Shown one piece after another: positions 17,181 through 26,537 of a stretch of DNA of 64,000 nt. The position numbers were made by a program, and so were the translations under genes. The stretch's first letter is position 1, and every line of letters starts with the position of its first letter. Source of the stretch: Peribacillus sp. FSL P2-0133 (GTDB lineage Bacteria; Bacillota; Bacilli; Bacillales; DSM-1321); the NCBI RefSeq assembly GCF_037975445.1, contig NZ_CP150254.1, forward strand, positions 4,524,001-4,588,000, in the 5' to 3' direction. The notes under the pieces were generated by a model. It was not told where the DNA came from. It did not search any database and saw nothing but the letters and a program-made list of their open reading frames with translations.

Positions 17181-17366
17181 CTATTTATATCCTTTGAAAA
17201 AAAGCATAACGATAGCCAAGACCATTACCCCGATAAACAATAACGGGCCGATGCCCGAGCTATACACGAAATATACCGTGATGTGGCGAAAAATGAGCAC
17301 GACAAGAAACAGGAATAACAGGAAACACAAAATCATGATCAGAGTGGTATTTTTATTCCGGTACAA
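17181..17366 (-). CDS. Small two-helix membrane protein
   Basis: A 61-residue hydrophobic protein with two predicted membrane segments (about 8-27 and 36-56) and a basic start MYRNKN. The start would be a TTG at 17366 with a weak GGGGCTGG site, so confidence is limited. It is followed by a terminator. No family recognised. Confidence 0.45.
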   Translation of the reverse strand: MYRNKNTTLIMILCFLLFLFLVVLIFRHITVYFVYSSGIGPLLFIGVMVLAIVMLFFKGYK

Positions 17367-17490
17367 GTAACCAGCCCCATTTTAATAGCTTTATTTACAC
17401 TAAGAAAAAATTCATGCGAATGCATGCCCTAACAACAACATTCCGTTAAGAAACAATATGCAACCCATGTTTTGTACTATTCTGTATCTC

Positions 17491-17700
17491 AATTGAACTA
17501 CCCACTACTTATCGACCTTACGGTCTGATTGAAGCGGGGGATTCCTAAGAACATTAGCCTATCGGCCAAATTTTTAATTAGGCTATCCCCGTAGTTCCTA
17601 CGGTTAGAAGCCTTATGGCTTCGTTCATTAGATTGTGTCCTGCGTTAATATCTCGATCGTGGTGAGTAGAACAAGAAGGACAATCCCATTCACGAAGATT
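17491..17700 (-). ncRNA. Candidate omega RNA (reRNA) at the tnpB 3' end
   Basis: In this family the guide RNA is made from the 3' part of tnpB through the right end, and its guide is the flanking DNA. Here the right-end region holds stable pairings (ACCGTAAGGT; GATAGCC with GGCTA around the tnpB stop). If the end is at GGGTAGTTCAA, the guide would begin TTGAGATACAGAATAG, read on the minus strand from 17490 down. The 5' limit is arbitrary. Confidence 0.4.
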
Positions 17701-18783
17701 CAGATGTTTAACGTCTTTATTTTGGTACCCGCAGCTAGAACACAATTGGCTAGAAGCAAACGTTTTAGATACGGTCACGATTTGTTTACCATACCATTTT
17801 GCTTTGTATTCCAACATTTTTTTGAATTGGTACCAAGATACTTCACTAATCGCTTTAGCTAGTTTGTGATCTTTGATCATATTGGACACTTGCAAGTCTT
17901 CCATTCCAATAACATCGTGGTTTTTGATGATTTCGGTAGAGACTTTATGTAAGTAATCCATTCGGGCATTTGAAATTTTTTCGTGTAGGATGGCCACTTT
18001 TCGTTTTTGTTTTTGATAGTTTTTGGCTTCAGCCAATGGTTTGTTTTGATTCAAGGCTATTTCTTGCCGCCTTGAAAGAATCCGTTGTGCTTTGGCCAAT
18101 TTTTTTTCGACCGTCCGGAAGAATTTTGGGTTTTGATAGACCGTACCATCTGAAAGAATCGCAAAGTTCTTCAAACCAACATCTACACCGCACGAACGAT
18201 TCGTTTTAGGAAGTACTGGTACATCGGTTTCGGCTAAAACGGAAATGAAATATTTACCTGAAGGGTTCAGCCTGATTGTGGCATTTATGATTCGCCCTTC
18301 GACTTCGCGGCTTTTAGCAAAACGAACGAGACCGAGTTTGGGCAATTTGATTTTGTTTCCTATTATTCCGATATTTCCATTCGTATGTTTAGTCGTGTAG
18401 GACTGGACCGGATTCTTTTTCGATTTGAAGCGTGGTGATTTGTTTTGCTTTTTATAATATCGACTAAAGGAATCTGCTAAATTTTCCACCGATTTCTGTA
18501 AGGCAATACTGTCTACTTCTTTCAGGAAAGAATACTCGTTCTTTAAAGCTGGAAGCTCTTTGATTGTTGCGTATTTATTCAGAAAAGAACCTTTCCATTC
18601 ATTAGAGGGTAATTGGCCGTTCTGCTTCATTTCTTCACAGATATACCAGTAGGCATCTTTCTCCTTTTGTTTACCTAAAAAGAAGTTATAGACAAAACGG
18701 GAGCAGCCGATCGTTTTATTGATTAGAACTAGTTGTTCTTTCGTTGGATAGACTCGAAATTTATAAGCTTTGTTTATAACCAT
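17578..18783 (-). CDS. tnpB: TnpB, RNA-guided nuclease of the IS200/IS605 superfamily
   Basis: 401 residues from the ATG at 18783, which has an AAGGGGGTGA ribosome site; the 27 extra upstream codons are not used. N-terminal domain ([19 protein letters not shown] region), then a split RuvC nuclease: Asp201 in [10 protein letters not shown], Glu295 in GMEDLQV and Asp378 in HHDRDINAG. The zinc finger Cys348-x2-Cys351...Cys368-x2-Cys371 lies between the last two. All catalytic residues are present and the frame is intact, so an active nuclease is plausible. Known members cut DNA matching the guide next to a short 5' motif. Confidence 0.92.
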   Translation of the reverse strand: MVINKAYKFRVYPTKEQLVLINKTIGCSRFVYNFFLGKQKEKDAYWYICEEMKQNGQLPSNEWKGSFLNKYATIKELPALKNEYSFLKEVDSIALQKSVENLADSFSRYYKKQNKSPRFKSKKNPVQSYTTKHTNGNIGIIGNKIKLPKLGLVRFAKSREVEGRIINATIRLNPSGKYFISVLAETDVPVLPKTNRSCGVDVGLKNFAILSDGTVYQNPKFFRTVEKKLAKAQRILSRRQEIALNQNKPLAEAKNYQKQKRKVAILHEKISNARMDYLHKVSTEIIKNHDVIGMEDLQVSNMIKDHKLAKAISEVSWYQFKKMLEYKAKWYGKQIVTVSKTFASSQLCSSCGYQNKDVKHLNLREWDCPSCSTHHDRDINAGHNLMNEAIRLLTVGTTGIA

Positions 18784-18937
18784 TGGTTTCACCCCCTTAT
18801 AGTTATTATTAACCAGGGAACGTATGTTTGTCAAAAGGTTACTTTGGCTTATGCCAACCGCCATTCATCTCCCCCTTACCGTTGGGCTTTCGCCCTTCGC
18901 ACGCTTGAAGAGGGAGTCTTCTGGCGGGAAATGATAA

Positions 18938-18966
18938 AAAAGGGCTGCCGCAGCAACCCGATTCTT
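18938..18966 (-). terminator. Terminator after the polysaccharide deacetylase gene
   Basis: GGGTTGC/GCAGCCC stem with TGCG loop, then T6 on the minus strand. The TnpB element abuts this T run. Confidence 0.75.
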
Positions 18967-18995
18967 TGAATATGGTTCGGATGGTAAGAATGAAA

Positions 18996-19694
18996 CTACA
19001 TTTCTTGAAGTTCATTGACCGTTACAAACGTATAGCCTTCGTTCGTTAACTCTTGTAAAATCCCTTCAATCGCTTGAAGTTCTTTACCTGTATCATCATA
19101 CATCGGATGCATCAGGATGATCGAACCTGGTTTTATATTTTCCTTCACATACTTCACTTTGTCTGAAGCAGAAGTGTAATAGCTGTCTGGTTCCAGATTC
19201 CAGGTAATGGTCTCTCTATCATTTTCATATAAATAATAAGGCAAACCTATGATTTTTTTCCCGTTTGGTGGCCGGACGTCAATTTCACCCTTATATCCGG
19301 AGTTCTGAATTAATTTATCCGTTTTCTCGATATCCGCCTTGATAAAAGAAGGCGATTTAAAAACCATTCGCTTGTGGGAATACGTATGATTCCCAATCTG
19401 ATGTCCTGCTTCCGCTATTTTCTCCGCTTCCTCTGGATACTTTTCAATTTCGTTACCAATCAGGAAGAATGTAGCTTTTACATCGTATTTATCCAATATC
19501 GGAAGGATCTTATTTACATTCTTCGATGGGCCATCATCAAATGTCAAAGCGACCACTTTTTCATTCGTCTCGACATTATCCGTTAATCCTCCGAATACCT
19601 GATATGTTCTCGAATTCATTAATTTATATGTACCAAACAATAGCAGGAAAACAACCAGTATTCCCAAACCAATGAATATCAGTTTCTTTTTCAT
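18996..19694 (-). CDS. Polysaccharide deacetylase, membrane-anchored
   Basis: 232 residues with an N-terminal membrane anchor (about 4-24) and an extracytoplasmic NodB-type domain. Motifs seen: TFDDGP (51-56) with the catalytic and metal Asp, GNHTYSH with metal His103 and His107, RPPNGKK, and a final ILMHPMYDD where many relatives have LHD. It would remove acetyl or similar groups from cell-wall or surface glycans. The HD-to-HP change at the last motif might lower or alter activity. Transcribed alone. Confidence 0.88.
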   Translation of the reverse strand: MKKKLIFIGLGILVVFLLLFGTYKLMNSRTYQVFGGLTDNVETNEKVVALTFDDGPSKNVNKILPILDKYDVKATFFLIGNEIEKYPEEAEKIAEAGHQIGNHTYSHKRMVFKSPSFIKADIEKTDKLIQNSGYKGEIDVRPPNGKKIIGLPYYLYENDRETITWNLEPDSYYTSASDKVKYVKENIKPGSIILMHPMYDDTGKELQAIEGILQELTNEGYTFVTVNELQEM

Positions 19695-19796
19695 GCAAAT
19701 ACCTATCTTTCTATAAGTTTTTTAATCCAATGACCTATTAGAGCAAATCACTGAACGAAAACACTTATTGCTCACTTCCGTAAAAACCATCTGCAT

Positions 19797-20246
19797 TCAC
19801 TTTACATGTATCAATTCAATACGCTCACAAACCAGCAGCATATCTTCTTTAAAGGTGTGGCCGATTTTGTGCAATTCTTCTTTCAGCCATTTTTCATGAG
19901 CATCCCACCAGTATGTATAGGTTCGATCTCCTTCCCCTTCTGAAATCGCAAACTCTTCACTCACTTCATTCATGGGCAATACTTCGACTTTCACTGTTTG
20001 GATGATGGCTAAGGGCTCATCCTCACTACTTAAAATAATGCTGTAATCACCCACGGATGGTAATGGTTCATTTTCCTCTTCATAAAAAACATACCCAGAG
20101 CACGTAGCCGTTTTTATTCCGTCCATCACTAATTGAGCCAAATGATCGGGATCAGCCCCGAATTGCCATGCACTGACTGCCTGGGGTTTTTCTTCATCTT
20201 TCCCCTGCCAAAATTCATTCCAATATAAATCCGCTTTGACCTTCAT
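19797..20246 (-). CDS. ASCH-domain protein
   Basis: 149 residues. The ASCH fold signatures are the GIKTATCSGY stretch (about 44-53), the VGDYSIILSSEDEPLAIIQT strand pair, and EGEGDRTYTYWWDAHEKWL near 103-121. ASCH domains bind RNA or modified nucleosides; some bacterial members hydrolyse N4-acetylcytidine, though those are shorter. The start has a GGGAGAAT site. It is 44 bp from the VOC gene upstream and may be co-transcribed. Confidence 0.85.
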   Translation of the reverse strand: MKVKADLYWNEFWQGKDEEKPQAVSAWQFGADPDHLAQLVMDGIKTATCSGYVFYEEENEPLPSVGDYSIILSSEDEPLAIIQTVKVEVLPMNEVSEEFAISEGEGDRTYTYWWDAHEKWLKEELHKIGHTFKEDMLLVCERIELIHVK

Positions 20247-20290
20247 TCTATGATTCTCCCATTCTTATTCTTAAAATTTTCGCCCATCTG

Positions 20291-20761
20291 TCATTCGTAT
20301 TTTTCACTTCTATATTCATGTTCCCATTCACTTAAATACATACGATTCGTGATTTTTTTTGGATTCTCCAGTTTACTAATAAACTCCAAACTGTTTCCGT
20401 CTGGATCATTAAAGTGAATTTTAGCGTGGGCATATTCCCCGTGCGGCATCACGAAAGGTTCAATTGGTTTAAATCCAAAAGCCTCTCTTGGCGCATAGCC
20501 TCTATCTTCAAGCCATGCGACTGAGCTCTTTAGATCTTCCAATGATACTTGAAAAGCGATATGCCGTAGGGAGGGATGATACTCAACCTCCACTTTTTCC
20601 GTTTCCCAAAGCCCCAACCAACTTTTGTCCTTTTCAATCCATAGAAAAGCCAGGTTGTCTTCAACCTTATGATCTAACTGCAAACCAAGCCCCTCATAGA
20701 ATTCAATGGAACGTTTCAAATCACGAACCGGTAAATGTGCTTCATATAAACCTCTTATCAT
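20291..20761 (-). CDS. VOC-family (glyoxalase/dioxygenase fold) protein
   Basis: 156 residues with two beta-alpha-beta-beta-beta modules. It begins with the family pattern LPVRDLKRSIEFYEGLGLQL (about 10-29) and ends with IHFNDPDGNSLEFIS, where the metal-binding Glu sits; His in LRHIAFQVS is another ligand. Members include fosfomycin-modifying enzymes and dioxygenases; this one cannot be assigned. AAAGGTGG precedes the ATG. Confidence 0.85.
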   Translation of the reverse strand: MIRGLYEAHLPVRDLKRSIEFYEGLGLQLDHKVEDNLAFLWIEKDKSWLGLWETEKVEVEYHPSLRHIAFQVSLEDLKSSVAWLEDRGYAPREAFGFKPIEPFVMPHGEYAHAKIHFNDPDGNSLEFISKLENPKKITNRMYLSEWEHEYRSEKYE

Positions 20762-20826
20762 TGAAAAACCACCTTTTGTCAGATCTCTCTCCCCAGAAGC
20801 TTCATAACCATTCTGGTTAAATCCCT

Positions 20827-21150
20827 TTATCTTATTGATCTACGGAGCAATTCTATTTCCCCAGTTAACAACAAAGTGATGACGATAACCCAAAATATAA
20901 AGAAAGACGAGGAAAAAACCAAAGAAATGATCGGGATCACTTTTTTCTCCGTTTTCTTCAAAATTCCTATAACAGAGAGGACGATGCCGGCAATCGTAAG
21001 GAAAAAAGTTATATAATGACCCGTCATGCTCCCGATATTTTCCATTCTAATAGGTGTAATAAAAACAGTAAAAAAGCAAATGATTCCAATGATGAATGAA
21101 GTAAAACTAATTACACCGTACCTCTTCTGAATACATGCTTCGTTTTCCAT
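20827..21150 (-). CDS. Small membrane protein (DUF4190-like)
   Basis: 107 residues with three membrane segments (about 10-31, 41-61 and 70-95). The GHYITFFLTIAGIVLSVIGILKK part resembles DUF4190-type proteins. I start at the ATG 21150, since AAAGGGTG lies 6 bases before it; a GTG at 21159 falls inside that site. Function unknown. Confidence 0.65.
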   Translation of the reverse strand: MENEACIQKRYGVISFTSFIIGIICFFTVFITPIRMENIGSMTGHYITFFLTIAGIVLSVIGILKKTEKKVIPIISLVFSSSFFIFWVIVITLLLTGEIELLRRSIR

Positions 21151-21263
21151 CGAGCACACCCTTTCATCAGATCCTGCACATCTATTAATATCTCACAAAT
21201 AATTTTAACATATAATACCAGACAAATTGTTGTGCACAGAAAAAGGGGTCAAAAGACGGTGAA

Positions 21264-21716
21264 TTAAAGCTTCATTTTCATGCCTTCATGAGTGGTTTTA
21301 AATCCTAAACGCTCATAAAATCGCAGCGTTTCTTCCCGTTTTTTATCGGTCGTAAGCTGAATGATATGGCAGCCCCGCTTCCTGGCACGGTCAATCGCAT
21401 ATTGAATCAACTTGCTTCCAATGCCTTTCCCTCGTTCTGAAGATGCCGTCCGAACCCCTTCGATCGTTGCTCTCCAACCGCCTTGATGGGTAATATATGG
21501 AGTGAACGTGATTTGCTGCACCCCAACGATTTCCTTACCAAGACATGCTACGATCAATTCATTATTCTCATCTGCATCAATGGATGCAAATGCTTTTAGA
21601 TAGCTTTCAGGAAGGGGATTTTCATAGCGTTCCCTTTCCCTCCCCAATACATCATCCGCTAGCATCCGTACTATTTCACTTAAGTCTTTTACTGTCGCAT
21701 TCCTGAATGTGACCAT
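21264..21716 (-). CDS. GNAT-family N-acetyltransferase
   Basis: A 150-residue cytoplasmic enzyme with the acetyl-CoA binding motif A SSERGKGIGSKLIQYAID (about 93-110) and motif B ETLRFYERLGFKTTHEG near the end. Substrate unknown. It has its own ribosome site (GGAGGGAT) and is not clearly linked to neighbours. Confidence 0.88.
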   Translation of the reverse strand: MVTFRNATVKDLSEIVRMLADDVLGRERERYENPLPESYLKAFASIDADENNELIVACLGKEIVGVQQITFTPYITHQGGWRATIEGVRTASSERGKGIGSKLIQYAIDRARKRGCHIIQLTTDKKREETLRFYERLGFKTTHEGMKMKL

Positions 21717-21847
21717 AATATCCCTCCAGTTCAGTATCGCCCTTTTTTCGTCATGATGGAAACCAATCTTTCATAATAACTTCAACTAAAAGTTAGGCGG
21801 TCCTCTTTTCTGGAGGAAAAATAATGACAGCTTTAAAAATCGGTCCA

Positions 21848-21888
21848 ACAAAAAAAGGCCCCCTTTTAAAAGGAAGTCCTTCTTAGTA
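21848..21888 (-). terminator. Terminator after garD
   Basis: An imperfect stem (AAGGACTTCC with AAAAGGGGGCCTT) followed by T7 on the minus strand closes the kdgD-to-garD arm. Confidence 0.65.
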
Positions 21889-21896
21889 AATCATTA

Positions 21897-23432
21897 TTAG
21901 GTAATTGGCGCAGGGTTGAACAGTGCCAAATCATTATACAGGCCCCAATGCTCTGCCCAGGTTTTCTTTTTACCGCTGGCCACTTCCAAAATGAGGTGGA
22001 ATATTTCCCACCCGACATCCTCTATGGTTGCCTCACCTGTAGCGATAGTTCCTGCATTTATATCAATCAGATCTTTCCATTGCTCGGTCAATGTATTTCG
22101 TGTAGATACTTTGATGACGGAAGCCATTGCCAGATTATAAGGTGTGCCCCTTCCAGTTGTAAAAACTTGAAGGTGCATGCCGGAAGCGAGCTGCAGCGTT
22201 CCGCAAACAAAGTCACTAGCTGGTGTAGCTGCAAAAATCAGCCCTTTTTCCGTTGCTTTTTCACCTGGAGCCAGTACGCCTGAAATGGGGCTGCCTCCGG
22301 ATTTGGCAATGGAGCCTAATGATTTTTCCACTACATTGGCCAATCCGCCTTTTTTGTTTCCTGGCGACGGATTGGCACTTCGATCGGCATCACCTAAAGC
22401 AAGATAGTTATCATACCAATCCATTTCCTTTATTAACGCTCTCCCTACTTCTTCATTCACTGCACGGGGCGTCAATAGATGAATCGCATCCCGCACTTCT
22501 GTGACTTCAGAAAATAAAACGGTTGCCCCTGCCCTAACTAACAGATCTGTAGCATATCCTACTGCAGGGTTAGCTGTCACACCGGAAAATGCATCACTTC
22601 CTCCACACTGCGTGCCGATGACCAATTCGGAAACCGGAAACGTCTCCCGCTGCCTGCGGTTCAACTTGATTAAACGTTCCTCGGCCATTTCCATAATAGA
22701 TTGGACCATTCCCGCAAATCCCTGCTGATCCTGAAGTGAAATGATATCTGAATCGTCCCCGCTTGGATTTATCCTCATTGGAGACAGTTTTTCACACCCC
22801 AGTCCAACTACCAAGGCTTCCCCGCCGAAATTCGGGTGTTTCGCAAGGTTCTGTATCGTGCGAATGGGAATAACCGCTTCAGGTGCATTGATTGCGACTC
22901 CGCACCCATAGTTGTGATTTATGGCGACAACATCATCAACATTGGGATACTTCGGAAGAAGCTCTTTTTTTATCCGGTTCACGACGAAATCCAGCACGCC
23001 TACTACACATTGAACGCTTGTTGTAATCCCTAATATATTCTTGGTTCCAACACTGCCATCTTCATTGCGGAATCCTTGAAATGTATATCCTTCAAGCGGG
23101 GGTAAAGTTTTGGGTATATCATTTGCTACCGGCAATTCCTTTAAATCCGGAGAAGCCGGAAGCATCACCAGTGACTCGTCAATCCAACAGCCCTTACTGA
23201 TTGATTCAGCCGCATAACCGATAACTTCCCCATAGCGCATGATGGCTTCATTCTCGACTATATCCATTAAAGCCACTTTGTGGCCTTGTGGTACTCTTTC
23301 TTTCAATTCAAGCCCACATGGGAAAACCGTTCCTTGATCCAAGCCCCCCGTATTAACAACGATGGCGACATTGTCCATCCCATTTACCTTAATATAAAGC
23401 GGTACCTCTGTCAGCTGCGTTTTCGTATCCAC
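21897..23432 (-). CDS. garD: D-galactarate dehydratase
   Basis: A 511-residue UxaA-type enzyme that removes water from galactarate to give 5-dehydro-4-deoxyglucarate. It has an N-terminal SAF-like domain (about 1-95), then the catalytic part with [34 protein letters not shown] and [12 protein letters not shown]; these Cys and His residues bind the iron or other divalent metal. The length equals B. subtilis GarD. Last gene of the minus-strand arm, so galactarate and glucarate converge on KdgD. Confidence 0.93.
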   Translation of the reverse strand: MDTKTQLTEVPLYIKVNGMDNVAIVVNTGGLDQGTVFPCGLELKERVPQGHKVALMDIVENEAIMRYGEVIGYAAESISKGCWIDESLVMLPASPDLKELPVANDIPKTLPPLEGYTFQGFRNEDGSVGTKNILGITTSVQCVVGVLDFVVNRIKKELLPKYPNVDDVVAINHNYGCGVAINAPEAVIPIRTIQNLAKHPNFGGEALVVGLGCEKLSPMRINPSGDDSDIISLQDQQGFAGMVQSIMEMAEERLIKLNRRQRETFPVSELVIGTQCGGSDAFSGVTANPAVGYATDLLVRAGATVLFSEVTEVRDAIHLLTPRAVNEEVGRALIKEMDWYDNYLALGDADRSANPSPGNKKGGLANVVEKSLGSIAKSGGSPISGVLAPGEKATEKGLIFAATPASDFVCGTLQLASGMHLQVFTTGRGTPYNLAMASVIKVSTRNTLTEQWKDLIDINAGTIATGEATIEDVGWEIFHLILEVASGKKKTWAEHWGLYNDLALFNPAPIT

Positions 23433-23571
23433 TTTACCAACCCTTTCAATATAATAAAGCTAGCATATTGTCTGATATAGATATATTTTAAAATGGCTTA
23501 AATTATATTCCTCATGCTTTTAGGGAACTTCATTCAAACGTACGTTCAAAAGTTCGTTTTCTTTTCTTCTG

Positions 23572-24891
23572 TTAATTTTTATCTATTAATACGATTCTTT
23601 CAGGTTTATTTACTATGAAAATGTAGGATAGAGCTCCTATGAACAATACACTGGCAACAAAGATCAGGGCACCGCTAAAGGAATTTGTTTTGGCTAAAAT
23701 AAAGCCAATGACAAGTGGTGTTACAATACCTGCGATATTCCCAATGGTATTAAAAATACCGCCAGTTAAACCAATAAGTTCTTTTGGTGCCATATCACCG
23801 ACAAGAGACCATGTAAGACCTGCCAAACCTTTCGCGAAAAAGGCAATGGACATGATTAGGATAAGAAGAAAAATATTTGAAGTGAAGTTAGCTAATACGA
23901 TTGTGCTGGATAAAAGAAACCCAGTGATGATCGGTGTTTTACGTGCAACAGCGAGCGATTTTCCTTTTTTCAATAATCTGTCGGAAATGACCCCGCCAAC
24001 GATACCTCCAAAAAATGCTCCTATATAAGGTACCGATGCTGCAAAACCTGTTTGAATTAGAGATAAACCCTTCTCCGTTACGAGATATGTAGGGAACCAC
24101 GTTAAGAAAAACCAAACAATTGTATTCAGCGCATACTGACCAATATAAATTCCGACCATTTGTCTGTTTGACAACAAAAGACGGATATCAGACCAGTTCA
24201 CTTTTCTTTTTTCTTCTTTATTTGCTAACCCGCCACCTGAATTAATATAATCGATTTCTGCTTGATTTACACGTGGATGGTTGTATGGTTCACGTACAAA
24301 TGCAAACCATAAAATGGCCACAAAGATACCTAATCCTCCTGCAACAAAGAAAACATCGTGCCAGCCAAACTCTTGTAATATCCATGCCATGACTGGCGTG
24401 AAAAGTGCTAATCCAAAATATTGTGCAGAGTTATAAATCGATACCGCCCGTCCGCGTTCATGTTGTGGAAACCACATCGTCGTCAATCTGCTATTCCCTG
24501 GAAAAGATGGGGCTTCAGTAATACCAACCAAGAATCTTAAAATGAATAATCCAAGTAAGGTGCTGATAAATCCTTGAAAAAAGGTAAATGTGGACCATAA
24601 TAATAAAGCAACACCATAAACTTTACGTGCTCCATATCTATCTAGTAACCAACCTCCTGGAATGTTAAATGCAGTATATGCCCAGTTAAAGGCTGAAAAA
24701 GCAACACCTAATTTCACTGCATCGAAAGCAAGGTCTTCTTTCATTACTGGAGCAGCTATACCCAAAGCAGAACGGTCAATATAATTAATGACGGTCACGA
24801 TAAATAACATTGCAAGTATCGTAAAACGCACATTGGTTTTTTTAGGATGTTCAGTCTCATTGCTGATGCGTTGAGCACCGCTACTGTTCAT
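23572..24891 (-). CDS. gudP: MFS glucarate/galactarate transporter, second copy
   Basis: 439 residues, twelve membrane segments of the anion:cation symporter (D-glucarate/galactonate) group. Typical motifs are NYIDRSALGIAAP in helix 1, IPGGWLLDRYGARKVYG in the helix 2-3 loop, and PGNSRLTTMWFPQHERGRAVS. It is a clear paralogue of the protein at 29273-30634. Lies between gudD copy 2 and garD; might serve galactarate, given that neighbour (inference). Confidence 0.88.
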   Translation of the reverse strand: MNSSGAQRISNETEHPKKTNVRFTILAMLFIVTVINYIDRSALGIAAPVMKEDLAFDAVKLGVAFSAFNWAYTAFNIPGGWLLDRYGARKVYGVALLLWSTFTFFQGFISTLLGLFILRFLVGITEAPSFPGNSRLTTMWFPQHERGRAVSIYNSAQYFGLALFTPVMAWILQEFGWHDVFFVAGGLGIFVAILWFAFVREPYNHPRVNQAEIDYINSGGGLANKEEKRKVNWSDIRLLLSNRQMVGIYIGQYALNTIVWFFLTWFPTYLVTEKGLSLIQTGFAASVPYIGAFFGGIVGGVISDRLLKKGKSLAVARKTPIITGFLLSSTIVLANFTSNIFLLILIMSIAFFAKGLAGLTWSLVGDMAPKELIGLTGGIFNTIGNIAGIVTPLVIGFILAKTNSFSGALIFVASVLFIGALSYIFIVNKPERIVLIDKN

Positions 24892-25006
24892 AAGCTTCCT
24901 CCTTTTTTTCTTGATTTCAGAAAAATGGTTTCAGTTTAATACCTTTTATTTTTTCTCAATGAATTGTAATCAAGTAAGGGCTTACAATCCATGTATTTTT
25001 AGCAAC

Positions 25007-25074
25007 TACCATGAGTAGAATGTTAATATTTTCATCTTTAATAGATTGAGATATTCATTCTTTTACTCATGGTA
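25007..25074 (-). promoter_or_regulatory. Long imperfect hairpin between gudD and gudP copies
   Basis: Arms TACCATGAGTA (25007-25017) and TACTCATGGTA (25064-25074) pair perfectly; inside, GAATG/CATTC and AATAT/ATATT extend the stem with small bulges. No T run follows on the minus strand, so it is more likely an RNA processing or stability element than a terminator. Confidence 0.55.
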
Positions 25075-25100
25075 ATTACCATTCATTTAAATCGAAAAGT

Positions 25101-26450
25101 TTATCTCACCATACATGGTTTCTTAGAGTTATATTTCCACTCTTTAATTAGATACTGCATAGAAGTTGAATCATCTCGATCATGATATGGCAGACTGCGA
25201 TATAATTCATTTGCTTTCATCACTTTATCCATATTTATTTCTACACCTAAACCTGGTTTATCAGGCAGTTTAATCATTCCATCTATAATTTGTAATGGAT
25301 CATCACATAATTCTTGGCCATCTTGCCAAATATAGTGTGTATCGATTGGTGAAATATTTCCTGGCGCAGCAGCTGCTACTTGTGTAAATGCCGCCAAGGT
25401 AATATCAAAGTGGTTATTGGAATGCGACCCCCATGTTAAGCCCCAATCGTTTAATACATGCGCCATACGGATACTGCCATTCAATGTCCAGAAATGAGGG
25501 TCAGCTAACACAATATCGACTGCTCTAAGTGCTGCTGCATGATGGAATTGACGCCAATTTGTCGCAATCATATTTGTGGCAACAGGCAGACCGGTGGCAA
25601 TCTTAAATTCAGCCATTATTTCACGGCTAGAGAATCCCGCTTCAGGACCACACGGATCTTCAATATAGGCAAGTATATCTCCTTTACCTTTGCAAAGCTT
25701 AATGGCTTCTTCCAATGACCATGCACCATTTGGATCAAGATTAATTCTTGAATCAGGGAATGCTTCATGTAAAGCTTGAATCGCTTCCATTTCTTCTTCT
25801 CCACGAAGCACTCCACCTTTTAATTTGAAACTCTTAAATCCATAACGATCTTTAGCTACTTTTGCTTGAGCGACAATTCCTTCAGCTGTTAATGTTTCAA
25901 TTCGTCTAACGCGATCCCAATCATCCTTAAATTGTGTTTCACGTAAATAATTAAGATCGAGTTTTTCCATATCCGCGATATAGAATAAATAGCCTAAGAA
26001 AGGAACTTCTGTCCGTTGAATGCCTCCATCGCCAAGTAATGCTGCAATTGGTTTATTAACAAATTTACCAAGTAAGTCCATCATGGCGCATTCAACAGCA
26101 GCTTCCGCTTGCACAACAAATTTCAAATTGGCTAAATTTAATCCTTGCAACCCTTCACCAGAGTCACCTTTTATACTCAAACCACCTTTACGTATGGCAG
26201 TAATACAACCTCTATAATCGGCAATCTCTTGTCCTACTACAAATGGACGATAACTTTCTATCATTCTAGTAATATCATCGCCGCCATGAATCTCACCGAT
26301 ACCTGTATTCCCCGTTTCATCTTCTAAAATAACAATATTACGAGTAAAATAAGGAGCATGACAGCCACTTAGTGTGAGAAGCGCACTATCATAGCCTGCT
26401 ACTGGAATAACCTTCATATCTGTAATAATTGGCGATCCGTGCGATTTCAT
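25101..26450 (-). CDS. gudD: Glucarate dehydratase, second copy
   Basis: A 449-residue enolase-superfamily enzyme (mandelate racemase subgroup) that converts glucarate to 5-dehydro-4-deoxyglucarate. [13 protein letters not shown] carries the KxK base, NLDPNGAW and YIEDPCGPE carry metal ligands, and [11 protein letters not shown] carries the catalytic His. It departs from the plus-strand copy at two usually conserved spots: GEIHGG instead of GEVPGG and ATNWRQ instead of ATDWRQ. It follows the aldehyde dehydrogenase gene by 87 bp. AAGGAAG precedes the ATG. Confidence 0.92.
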   Translation of the reverse strand: MKSHGSPIITDMKVIPVAGYDSALLTLSGCHAPYFTRNIVILEDETGNTGIGEIHGGDDITRMIESYRPFVVGQEIADYRGCITAIRKGGLSIKGDSGEGLQGLNLANLKFVVQAEAAVECAMMDLLGKFVNKPIAALLGDGGIQRTEVPFLGYLFYIADMEKLDLNYLRETQFKDDWDRVRRIETLTAEGIVAQAKVAKDRYGFKSFKLKGGVLRGEEEMEAIQALHEAFPDSRINLDPNGAWSLEEAIKLCKGKGDILAYIEDPCGPEAGFSSREIMAEFKIATGLPVATNMIATNWRQFHHAAALRAVDIVLADPHFWTLNGSIRMAHVLNDWGLTWGSHSNNHFDITLAAFTQVAAAAPGNISPIDTHYIWQDGQELCDDPLQIIDGMIKLPDKPGLGVEINMDKVMKANELYRSLPYHDRDDSTSMQYLIKEWKYNSKKPCMVR

Positions 26451-26537
26451 TATTTAACTTCCTTCCAGATTTATTAACCTCATAAGTACTCTAATCATTA
26501 ATTCGAAACGTTATCTATTGATCGCATTCACGTTATA

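Larger units (their letters stand above)
17491..18935 (-). mobile_element. TnpB-only element of the IS200/IS605 superfamily (IS1341-like)
   Basis: The left end is near 18935, where the element abuts the T run (TTTTTTAT on the minus strand) of the deacetylase terminator. It contains nested arms CCGCC/GGCGG and a GGGC-GAAA-GCCC hairpin. The right end is near 17491, just after GGGTAGTTCAA, preceded by the GAATCCCCCGCTTCAA block typical of right ends in this family. No tnpA is present, so it cannot move alone. Exact ends are inference. Confidence 0.65.

Noticed and set aside
18784..18935. A separate structured RNA of the HEARO type at the tnpB left end
   Set aside because: HEARO RNAs accompany IscB/IsrB proteins; the nested hairpins fit better as the left end of the IS200/IS605-type element.
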